A stretch of DNA of 64,000 nt, taken from contig NZ_SRXT01000004.1 in assembly GCF_004792685.1 (NCBI RefSeq), positions 552,625 to 616,624 of the forward strand, in the 5' to 3' direction. The position numbers and the translations under genes are program-made. The notes under the pieces are model-generated. The model was given only the letters and a program-made list of their open reading frames with translations, searched no databases and was not told the DNA's origin. Below are positions 34,666 to 41,964 of this stretch, one piece after another. Origin of the DNA: Sphingomonas gei (GTDB lineage Bacteria > Pseudomonadota > Alphaproteobacteria > Sphingomonadales > Sphingomonadaceae). Numbering within the stretch: position 1 is the first letter of the stretch; each line of letters opens with the position of its first letter.

Positions 34666-35739
34666 ATGGAAAATCTTCGCGAACCGCTCGCCATGGGGAG
34701 GGGTGCGTGCGCCGCTTCGGCGGATGTGACCGACCTGGTCGGCGAAAGCCGCGCGATCGAGCATATCCGCGGCATGATCCGGCGCTTGCGCGGGCCGTGC
34801 AGCACGACCCTGATCCAGGGCGAGACCGGCACCGGCAAGGAAGTCGTCGCGCTGATGCTCCATCGCAACAGCACCCGCGCCAAGGCCCCGCTCGTCGCGG
34901 TCAATTGCGCGGCGATCCCCGAGACTTTGATCGAGGGTGAATTGTTCGGTTATGAAAAGGGCGCATTTTCCTCTGCAAATCATGCGCATCCCGGCAAGTT
35001 CCGCCTCGCCGACAAGGGCACGCTGTTTCTCGACGAAGTTGGAGAACTCAGCGCCGCGGCGCAGGCCAAGATCCTGCGTTCGCTCGAATCGGGCGAAGTA
35101 TTCCCGCTCGGCTCGACCAAGGCGGTGCGCGTCGATGTCCGCGTGGTCGCGGCGACCAATCGCGATCTCGCCGGCGAAGTAGAGAAGGGCAATTTCCGCG
35201 CCGATCTTTATTATCGCCTCGCCGTGATCCAGTTGCTGGTCCCGCCGCTGCGCGACCGGCGCGAAGACATCGTCCCGATCGCGCGGGCTCTGCTCAAGCG
35301 CATCTGCCTGGAGATCGGCGTGGCCGTGCCGGCGTTGAGCAAGGGGCTGCTCGCCGCGCTCGAGGGCCATGGCTGGCCGGGCAATGTCCGCGAGATGCGC
35401 AATGCGCTCGAACACGCCGTGGTCGTCGCGATGGATCCCGATCGGCTCGACGTGGACGATCTGCCGCCGACGATCGGCATCGGACCGGTGCCGTCGGAGA
35501 GCTTTCCGCCAGGCACCGAACGCGAAACGCTGCTGCGCGCGCTGGCGCGGGCCAAGGGCAAGAAGGCCGAGGCCGCCCGCATGCTCAATTGCTCGCGGAT
35601 GACTCTGTATCGCCGGCTCGAGCGCGCCCGCGTCGACGATGCCGAAGACTTTGCCGACGTAACACCTGTCACTGCGAGTGACGGTGCGCTGTCACACCCT
35701 GCCGCCGCGGCACACTGGCCGGCGGCGCTAACGCGCTGA
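34666..35739 (+). CDS. Sigma-54-dependent transcription activator lacking a receiver domain
   Basis: A 357-residue bacterial enhancer-binding protein. The AAA+ domain begins at about residue 22: Walker A GETGTGKE (52-59), Walker B TLFLDEVGEL (119-128), the Arg-finger region FRADLYYRL (178-186) and WPGNVREMRNAL (237-248). A Fis-type helix-turn-helix follows at about 285-322 (KKAEAARMLNCSRMTLYRRL). The sigma-54 contact loop reads GAFSSA (99-104) instead of GAFTGA. Only about 20 residues precede the AAA+ domain, so there is no phosphorylation domain. It lies directly upstream of the injection-system operon and almost surely controls it. Confidence 0.93.
   Translation: MENLREPLAMGRGACAASADVTDLVGESRAIEHIRGMIRRLRGPCSTTLIQGETGTGKEVVALMLHRNSTRAKAPLVAVNCAAIPETLIEGELFGYEKGAFSSANHAHPGKFRLADKGTLFLDEVGELSAAAQAKILRSLESGEVFPLGSTKAVRVDVRVVAATNRDLAGEVEKGNFRADLYYRLAVIQLLVPPLRDRREDIVPIARALLKRICLEIGVAVPALSKGLLAALEGHGWPGNVREMRNALEHAVVVAMDPDRLDVDDLPPTIGIGPVPSESFPPGTERETLLRALARAKGKKAEAARMLNCSRMTLYRRLERARVDDAEDFADVTPVTASDGALSHPAAAAHWPAALTR
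35668..35695. promoter_or_regulatory. Candidate enhancer (UAS) with GTCAC/GTGAC dyad
   Basis: GTCAC (35668-35672) and GTGAC (35678-35682) form an inverted repeat with 5-nt spacer; a third GTCAC follows at 35691-35695. The site lies in the last codons of the activator gene, centred about 111 bp upstream of the predicted transcription start, the usual place for an enhancer-binding protein. Confidence 0.55.
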
Positions 35740-35759
35740 ACCTCCACGCATTTTCCAAC

Positions 35760-35775
35760 TGGCACGGCTGTTGCG
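35760..35775 (+). promoter_or_regulatory. Sigma-54 (-24/-12) promoter of the injection-system operon
   Basis: TGGCACGGCTGTTGCG matches the sigma-54 consensus TGGCACG-N4-TTGCA/T at all but the last base, with GG and GC at the required 10-bp spacing. It lies 37-52 bp upstream of the first operon gene. The predicted start of transcription is near 35786. Confidence 0.88.
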
Positions 35776-35811
35776 AAGTGTCCGGCGACGCAGCGAGTGC
35801 GGGGGACGAGG

Positions 35812-36063
35812 ATGACCGAGGGCAATGATGGGGAAGCACGCAGCGCGCCTGCGCGTCTCTACTTCAATCATATGCACCTCGCGGTCGGCCTGTCCGACGT
35901 GCGGATCGATCTGGGCCAGATCCGGCCGGGCGAAGTGCCGACGCATCAGATCCGCCTGATCACCAGCCCCGAATACCTGCTGACGATGCAGCGCGAGATC
36001 GGCGGCGCGATCGATCGCTACCAGCAGCAATTCGGCAGACTCGCGAGTGATGCGCATGGCTGA
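35812..36063 (+). CDS. DUF3467-like small protein, first gene of the eCIS operon
   Basis: An 83-residue soluble protein. The core YFNHMHLAVGLSDVRIDLGQ, then RLITSPEYLLTMQREIGG and the last helix IDRYQQQFG fit DUF3467 proteins. GGGGA is just upstream of ATG 35812. It is the first gene behind the sigma-54 promoter and overlaps the DUF4255 gene. Its role in the particle is unknown. Confidence 0.8.
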   Translation: MTEGNDGEARSAPARLYFNHMHLAVGLSDVRIDLGQIRPGEVPTHQIRLITSPEYLLTMQREIGGAIDRYQQQFGRLASDAHG

Positions 36064-36667
36064 GCTTGGCGCAGTCAATCTCGTCGGCGAGTCGATCGTG
36101 GCGGTGCTGCGCGCGCGGCGCTCGCTGCTCCAGGCCGAAGGGCGGCTCGATCCGGTGCCGGCAGCGGCGGAAATCGCGCATGTCCCGCTGTCGAAGCTCA
36201 CCGGCGCCTCGCCGCCGACCGGGGGATTGTCGCTGACTTGCTACCATGTCGGCCGCTCGGACAGCGTGATCGGGCGCGGACCGATGGGCGATCCCTCGCA
36301 AGGCGCGGGTATCTCGCTCGAGCTCTCTTATGTGCTCGCCTGCTGGTCGACGACGACGCTCGAGGAGCAGGCCTTGCTCAGCTGGGCGATGCTCGAACTC
36401 GATCGCTATCCGATCCTCGATCAGGGCCAATTGCTCGGCGGCGCGACCTGGTCGCGCGGTGAGAGCGTGCAGATCGTCCCCGACGATTCGGATCCCGAGC
36501 GGCTGTTCCGGCTGTGGGAGGCGCTCAAGCTCAAGCATCATCTGTCGGCGCTCTACAAGGCACGGGTTATCCGGATCGGTTACCGGCCCGTGGCCGATGC
36601 GCCGCCGGTCGCGGCCAGCCGCTTCTCCTTCGCCGATGGCGATCCGATCGCGGAGCCGGCGCTGTGA
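36050..36667 (+). CDS. DUF4255 (Pvc16-like) tail terminator/cap protein
   Basis: A protein of about 205 residues. The DUF4255 pattern is seen: an N-terminal helix ESIVAVLRARRSLL, the strand LSLTCYHVGRS, and ELSYVLACWSTTTLEEQALL followed by LLGGATWS. In Photorhabdus virulence cassettes the homologous Pvc16 caps the distal end of the sheathed tube. Starts at 36047 (GTG), 36050 or 36056 are all possible. It overlaps the DUF3467 gene, so the two are coupled. Confidence 0.88.
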   Translation: MRMAELGAVNLVGESIVAVLRARRSLLQAEGRLDPVPAAAEIAHVPLSKLTGASPPTGGLSLTCYHVGRSDSVIGRGPMGDPSQGAGISLELSYVLACWSTTTLEEQALLSWAMLELDRYPILDQGQLLGGATWSRGESVQIVPDDSDPERLFRLWEALKLKHHLSALYKARVIRIGYRPVADAPPVAASRFSFADGDPIAEPAL

Positions 36668-37464
36668 CGATGATGCTGGCCCCCGATCTGCTCGATCGCC
36701 GCGGACTCGCCTTGCTCGCCTTTGTCGACGGCTATGGCCGCGCCGTCGACGGGCCGGTGCAAGTGCGCGGCGACGGCGTGCAGGTGGTACCCAAGGGCGG
36801 CGGGCGCTATGCGCTGACCGCGGCCACGGGCTTCGAGACCTATGCCTCCACCTTCGACAGCGCGCCGGCGCATGCCGCTACGCCGGTCCAGCTCGATTGC
36901 ACCCCGGCGAGCCGCGCCTATCTGCCGCGGCGCTTCAAGCTCCAGCTGCCGCGCGATGCCGATCCCGCGCATCTGAACCAGGCGGGTTCGCTGTTCCAGC
37001 CGGTAGCGATCGAATTGCTGGCTGCCGCCACGGCGAAACCGACCGGCAGCGCCGTGCTGCTGCGAGTCTCGGTCAAGCGCTCCGGCGACGGGCGCGCGGT
37101 CGAGCATGCCCTGGTTCGCGCGCAGACCGACAATGGCCTGTTCGCCGCGCGCGCGCTCACCGACGCGCGCGGCGAGGCGGTGCTGCTGTTCCCGGTGCTG
37201 CCGCTGAGCTTCGCCGGCGCCGGCGCGACGGTCGACCGCGAGATTGCCGCGCGCGTGATCGTCGATGCCGATCCTGCCGTCGCCCTGTTCCATTCTCCGG
37301 CCGAAGTTTCCGCAGCGGCGCGCGACGCCGCGATGCGAACCACCGGACATCCCGATCCCGATGCGCTTGCCGCGGCGCTCCCGGCGAATTTCCCGAGCGG
37401 CACGGCTCTCCGCATCGCGGCCGGCCGCCAGCTTTCCCTCGCGCTGACCTGGACGGCGCCATGA
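36664..37464 (+). CDS. eCIS operon protein of unknown function
   Basis: A 266-residue protein from GTG 36664 (overlapping the upstream stop, GTGA); ATG 36670 is an alternative. It appears all-beta with two domains: one ending near residue 100 with LPRRFKLQLPRD, the other having LTDARGEAVLLFPVLPLSF, which reads like a carboxypeptidase-regulatory/Ig-type strand pair. No enzyme motif. Its place between cap and sheath genes suggests a structural or assembly role. Confidence 0.75.
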   Translation: MTMMLAPDLLDRRGLALLAFVDGYGRAVDGPVQVRGDGVQVVPKGGGRYALTAATGFETYASTFDSAPAHAATPVQLDCTPASRAYLPRRFKLQLPRDADPAHLNQAGSLFQPVAIELLAAATAKPTGSAVLLRVSVKRSGDGRAVEHALVRAQTDNGLFAARALTDARGEAVLLFPVLPLSFAGAGATVDREIAARVIVDADPAVALFHSPAEVSAAARDAAMRTTGHPDPDALAAALPANFPSGTALRIAAGRQLSLALTWTAP

Positions 37465-37498
37465 CTCGCCCGAACCGCACCCGGAAGGAGGCACTTTA

Positions 37499-39220
37499 AT
37501 GCCCGAATATCTTGCACCAGCGGTGTTCGTCGAAGAGACGAGCTTCCGCGCCAAATCGATCGAAGGCGTCGGGACCAGCACCTGCGCGTTCGTCGGCATG
37601 ACCGCGCGCGGCCCGGTCAGCCTCGAGCCGAGCGATCCGACGCCGCCGCTGCTGACCAGCTTCGCCGATTATGAACGCTATTATGGCGGCGTCGACGACC
37701 TCACCATCGCCGGCAATCCCGCGCGCAATTACCTCGCGCTCGCGGCGCAGGCCTTCTTCAATAATGGCGGCGGGCGGCTCTATGTCGCGCGCATCCTGGG
37801 GGCGGCGGCCGCGGCGGGTGCGGGCATAGTGCTCAATTCGGGCAGCCCGGCGGCCGCCAAGAAATTGACGCTCTCGGCACGCACCGCCGCCGGCGCGAAG
37901 ATCGCCGGGAGCGACGCCAATTTCCGCGTGACCATCGTCGAGAGCGCGCTGCCGACGACCAAGAAGCTGGCGCTCAAGCAGCCCGCGGGGACTTTGGTCC
38001 TCGTCGGCACCGACGTGTTCGTGGTCGGCACCACCGATGTGATCGCGGCGACCGACGATGCCTGCTCGATCCTGAGCTACAGCGTCCTGGTCGAGGATCC
38101 GACCGGCCCGGTCTATGAAGCGGGCGGGCTCGGCGCGCATTCCAAACATCCGCGCTTCCTCAACGCCGTGCTCGGCGCCAAGCCGGCTTCGGCGAGCGAT
38201 GCACTGACCAACCCGATCATCCTCGATGTCGGCACCGGGGCGAGCGCGGCCGAAGTTCGCGCGGCGCTGATCAACACCGCTACCAATGGCGTGCGCGTGG
38301 TCTTGCTCACCGGCGGCAGCGACGGCACCGGCGGCCCGAGTTCGGCCGATTACGAGACTGCGCTCGATTCGCTGCTCGCGCTCGAGGATGTCTCGATCGT
38401 CGCGGCGCCGGGCGCTTCCAGCTTCGCAGCGCCGCTGCCGGCCGCGGTCAACCAGAGCCTGATCGGCCATGCCGAGGCGCGCCGCGCCTATCGTATCGCG
38501 GTGCTCGATACCCCGCCGGGGCTCGAAGTCACTGCCGATCCCAGCGTCAAGTCGCTCAAGAGCCTGATCGACAGCAAATATGCCGCGCTTTATTATCCGT
38601 GGATCACGATCGCCAATCCGCTCGCGGCGACCGATCCCAGCCAGCCTTCGCTGATCGACGTGCCGCCTTCGGGCGCGGTGTGCGGCATCTATGCCCGCAA
38701 CGACGTCCAGCGCGGGGTGTGGAAAGCGCCCGCCAACGAAACGGTGACGGGCGCGCTGGCGCTGCAGCGCGACGTGCGCTTCGGCGAGCAGGAAGTGCTC
38801 AACCCGCTCGGCATCAATTGCATCCGCGCCTTGTCCGGGCGCGGCATAAGGGTGTGGGGCGCGCGCACGATCAGCTCGGACCCCGAGTGGAAATACGTCA
38901 ATATCCGCCGATACTTCCTGTATCTGGAGGCGTCGATCGACCGCGGCACCCAATGGGCGGTGTTCGAGCCGAACGGCGAGGCTCTGTGGGCCAATGTGCG
39001 CACCACGGTCTCCGATTTCCTGTACAATGAGTGGGTCTCGGGGGCGCTGCTCGGCACCAGCCCGAAGGAAGCGTTCTTCGTCCGCTGCGATCGCACGACG
39101 ATGACCCAGAACGACCTGGATAACGGCCGCCTGATCTGTCTGGTCGGCGTTGCCGCGATCAAGCCCGCCGAATTCGTCATCTTCCGCATCGGCCAGAAAA
39201 CGGCCGATGCCCGCGGATAA
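37499..39220 (+). CDS. Contractile tail sheath protein 1
   Basis: A 573-residue sheath subunit. The N-terminus PEYLAPAVFVEETSFRAKSI and the block GTSTCAFVGMTARGP are standard for phage/eCIS sheaths, as is the FFNNGGGRLYVARI strand. The C-terminal domain has FLYNEWVSGALLG, FFVRCDRTTMTQNDLDNGR and the last strand AEFVIFRI used for handshake contacts. It polymerises around the inner tube and contracts to drive it into a target. GGAGG lies before ATG 37499. Confidence 0.95.
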   Translation: MPEYLAPAVFVEETSFRAKSIEGVGTSTCAFVGMTARGPVSLEPSDPTPPLLTSFADYERYYGGVDDLTIAGNPARNYLALAAQAFFNNGGGRLYVARILGAAAAAGAGIVLNSGSPAAAKKLTLSARTAAGAKIAGSDANFRVTIVESALPTTKKLALKQPAGTLVLVGTDVFVVGTTDVIAATDDACSILSYSVLVEDPTGPVYEAGGLGAHSKHPRFLNAVLGAKPASASDALTNPIILDVGTGASAAEVRAALINTATNGVRVVLLTGGSDGTGGPSSADYETALDSLLALEDVSIVAAPGASSFAAPLPAAVNQSLIGHAEARRAYRIAVLDTPPGLEVTADPSVKSLKSLIDSKYAALYYPWITIANPLAATDPSQPSLIDVPPSGAVCGIYARNDVQRGVWKAPANETVTGALALQRDVRFGEQEVLNPLGINCIRALSGRGIRVWGARTISSDPEWKYVNIRRYFLYLEASIDRGTQWAVFEPNGEALWANVRTTVSDFLYNEWVSGALLGTSPKEAFFVRCDRTTMTQNDLDNGRLICLVGVAAIKPAEFVIFRIGQKTADARG

Positions 39221-39232
39221 GGAGTGAACCCG

Positions 39233-39685
39233 ATGCCACGCGAAACACCGTTCGGCGCCTATAATTTCATCGTCGAATTCGACGGCAACGAAGCCGCAAA
39301 TACTGCCCTCGGCGGCTTCTCCGACGTGTCGGGGATCGGCACCGAGATCACCCTGATGGAATACCGCCAGGGCAACGACAAGGAGAACCGGGTCCGCAAG
39401 ATCCCGGGGATGCACAAGGCGGGCGACGTCACGCTCAAGCGCGGAATCATGGGCCAGGTCAATTTCTGGGACTGGATCCGCATCACCCGCGTCGATCCCA
39501 CGCACAAGCGCACGGTGATGATCACCTTGCAGGACGAGCAGCGCAACGCGGTGCTCCGGTGGAAGCTGATCAACGCGCGGCCGATGAAGTTCACCGGGCC
39601 GACGCTCGCCGCCAAGGGAGGCAGCGACGTCGCGATGGAGGAACTGGTGGTCGCGGTCGAGGACCTCGAGTTCGTCACCGAATAG
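39233..39685 (+). CDS. Inner tube protein 1
   Basis: A 150-residue protein of the T4 gp19/Hcp-like tube family. Signatures: PFGAYNFIVEFDGN, GGFSDVSGIGTEITLMEYRQGND, VTLKRGI and the C-terminal AMEELVVAVEDLEFV. AAGGAG (39218-39223 region) eight bases before ATG 39233 sets the start; GTG 39224 is less likely. It forms the rigid inner tube inside the sheath. Confidence 0.95.
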   Translation: MPRETPFGAYNFIVEFDGNEAANTALGGFSDVSGIGTEITLMEYRQGNDKENRVRKIPGMHKAGDVTLKRGIMGQVNFWDWIRITRVDPTHKRTVMITLQDEQRNAVLRWKLINARPMKFTGPTLAAKGGSDVAMEELVVAVEDLEFVTE

Positions 39686-39709
39686 CGGCGAGCGAGGGGG
39701 AGCATCCTT

Positions 39710-41362
39710 ATGCCGTTGCCCGGCATCACCTTCACCACGAGCCGGCCGCAGGCGCCGGGCCTGTCGTCGCGCGCCGATGTCGCCATATTCGTCGGCTGCG
39801 TCGCGCGGCGGGCGGCGGCGCTGCCGGCGGGGGTGCGCGAGGCGCTGAAGGCCGATGGCTGGACCCCGACGGGGGTGTTCAAGGCGGCGGCGGCGCGGAT
39901 GGACAGCCTGCTCGGGCTGCCGGTGCCGGTCGAGAGCTGGTCGGAGTTCGACGCGCTCTATGCCTGGGACCAGCGCCCGATGGGGCCCGGCTCGGACCAG
40001 AGCGTGCCGTGCCCGCTCGGCCTGGCGGTCCGGCGCTTCTTCGCCGAGGGCGGCGCCAAGGCCTATGTCGTGCGCACCGGCGATCCGATCGCGCTCGACG
40101 ATGCCGCCGCGGGACCCGAAGCGTTCACCAAGGCCAAAAGGCTGCTGCTCGCCTGGAAGACCAACAAGCCCGCCGACGCCGCCTTGCGCCAGCCGCTCCT
40201 CGCCGGGCTGGGCGGATTGGGCTCCCCGAGCGACCCTGCCGATCCGGCGACCTGGACCGGCGCCGCAGTCGCTTATGCCGTCGAGGACGCGGCGTTGCTG
40301 CTGCTGCCCGACCTGATCGACCTGTGCGCCGGCGCGCCGCACCAGGCGCCGCCGCCGCAGGAGCCGCCGGGGCCGCCCGAGATCTTCAAGCCCTGCGCCC
40401 CTGCCGCGCCGGAGCTCGCCCCCGAAGCACGCGTCGCGCGGCCGGCATTGCTCGCCCCGCGGCTCGACGCCGAGGGCTATGCGATGTGGTCGCGCGCGAC
40501 TCGCTTCGCGCTCGACTTGCTCGGCCGGCCCAAGGGTCCCGCGCATCGTCGCGACTTGACCCTGGTGTCGGCGATGCCGTTGCCCTTCGTCGCCGAAGGC
40601 GGGTTCAGCGACGGCGAGGAATGCTGGCCGCTCGCCCTGCTCGACCGGCCCGATCTCGCCGGTCCCGGGCTGCGGCTGCTCGACGACGGCGCGGTCGGCA
40701 ATGCGCGGCTGCAGCTCGCTTATCCGTGGATCGCCACACCCGATTCGGTCGACTTGCCCGAAGGCCTGGAAAGCCCCGAAGGCGCGCTCGCGGCAGTGAT
40801 CGCGCGCTCGGCGATCCAGCGCGGTGCGTTCCGCAGCGCCGCCGGCGAACCGCTGCGCAGCGTGACTGCGCTCGTCCCCGAAATCGGCGCAAGCGATCTC
40901 GCGCGCGGCTTGCCCGGCAAGGCCGACTGGCTCGGCGACCGGCTGTCGCTGTTCGCGGTGCGCCGCGGCCGAGTCGAATTGTTCAGCGACAGTTCGATGG
41001 CGCCGCAGCGCGCCTGGCGTCCCGGTGGCACCTCGCGGCTGATGGGCATATTGTTGCGCGCGTCGCGCACGCTCGGCGACGATCTGGTATTCGAGCCGGC
41101 GGGCCCGATCCTGTGGGGCCGGATGCGCGCCGCGCTCGAGGCGTTGTGCGATTCGCTGCGCGCGCTCGGCGCCTTTGCGGGGCGCAGCCGCGACGAGGCG
41201 TTCACCGTCAGCTGCGACGCCAGCACGATGACTCAGTCCGATATCGACAATGGCCGCGTCATCGCGACGTTGAGCTTCCTGCCGGCGCAGCCGATCGAGC
41301 GGATCACCGTCGTCCTGCAACTCATCGAGGCGGCGTCGGCGACGACGCGGGAGGCGGCCTGA
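39710..41362 (+). CDS. Contractile tail sheath protein 2
   Basis: A 550-residue second sheath-like protein. The N-terminus is PLPGITFTTSRPQAPGLSSR with ADVAIFVGCVARR. The C-terminal sheath domain has FTVSCDASTMTQSDIDNGRV and the closing RITVVLQLIEA. Its middle is different from sheath 1, with the Pro-rich APPPQEPPGPPEIFK linker. It may form a special ring near the baseplate or cap. Overlaps the tube 2 gene by 1 bp (TGATG). Confidence 0.92.
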   Translation: MPLPGITFTTSRPQAPGLSSRADVAIFVGCVARRAAALPAGVREALKADGWTPTGVFKAAAARMDSLLGLPVPVESWSEFDALYAWDQRPMGPGSDQSVPCPLGLAVRRFFAEGGAKAYVVRTGDPIALDDAAAGPEAFTKAKRLLLAWKTNKPADAALRQPLLAGLGGLGSPSDPADPATWTGAAVAYAVEDAALLLLPDLIDLCAGAPHQAPPPQEPPGPPEIFKPCAPAAPELAPEARVARPALLAPRLDAEGYAMWSRATRFALDLLGRPKGPAHRRDLTLVSAMPLPFVAEGGFSDGEECWPLALLDRPDLAGPGLRLLDDGAVGNARLQLAYPWIATPDSVDLPEGLESPEGALAAVIARSAIQRGAFRSAAGEPLRSVTALVPEIGASDLARGLPGKADWLGDRLSLFAVRRGRVELFSDSSMAPQRAWRPGGTSRLMGILLRASRTLGDDLVFEPAGPILWGRMRAALEALCDSLRALGAFAGRSRDEAFTVSCDASTMTQSDIDNGRVIATLSFLPAQPIERITVVLQLIEAASATTREAA

Positions 41363-41964
41363 TGCCCCTGAGCTGGAGCAAGGACCTCGCCGAGGAAAAC
41401 CGAGTCCCCTACGGCAATTTCGCATTCCACCTCGCGATCGATCCGGTCGAGGGTTCGAGCTTCGCGCCCTGGGGCACGACCAATGCCGGGCTCGTCGGCA
41501 GCTTCTCCGAAGTCTCGGGGATCGAGGCAGTGATGGAGCATAAGGTCATCAAGGTCGGCGGGCATAATTACGGCACGACGATGCGCGCCGGCCCGGTGAC
41601 CTTCGGCACCGTCGTGCTCAAGCGCGGGATCATCCGCACCCAATTGCTGTGGCGCTGGTGGTCGGTGTTCACCGGCGCCGATGCCGAGGCGCGGGGCGGC
41701 GGCGGGGTTCCGATCGACGGACGCCCGGTCAGGGCCAATCGCGGGCATGTCCTGATCGGGCTGGTCCGCGCCGGCGACGAGACCCAGCGCGTGATGGATT
41801 CGAAGAAGCTGCCCGAGCCGGCGATCGCTTTGGGCTGGCGGCTGCGCAACGCGATGCCGGTCAAGTTCCGCGTCGGCGACCTCAATGCCAAGGGCACCGA
41901 TGTCGCGGTCGAGGAACTGCACCTCGTCCACGAAGGTCTGGAAATGGCGGGAGTCCTCGGATGA
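41362..41964 (+). CDS. Inner tube protein 2
   Basis: A 200-residue tube-family protein. It has FAFHLAIDPVEGSSFAPWGT, SFSEVSGIEAVMEHKVIKVG, FGTVVLKRGI and AVEELHLVHEGLEM. It is 50 residues longer than tube 1, with an insertion around residues 115-130 (GGGGVPIDGRPVRANR). Pvc5-type proteins with this layout sit at the base of the tube and join it to the spike complex. Overlaps genes on both sides. Confidence 0.92.
   Translation: MPLSWSKDLAEENRVPYGNFAFHLAIDPVEGSSFAPWGTTNAGLVGSFSEVSGIEAVMEHKVIKVGGHNYGTTMRAGPVTFGTVVLKRGIIRTQLLWRWWSVFTGADAEARGGGGVPIDGRPVRANRGHVLIGLVRAGDETQRVMDSKKLPEPAIALGWRLRNAMPVKFRVGDLNAKGTDVAVEELHLVHEGLEMAGVLG

Noticed and set aside
37496..41425. 1309-codon open frame on the minus strand opposite sheath and tube genes
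   Set aside because: It is exactly antisense to four well-supported tail genes. The protein is Arg/Gly/Ala-rich without any domain, which is typical of shadow frames in high-GC DNA.
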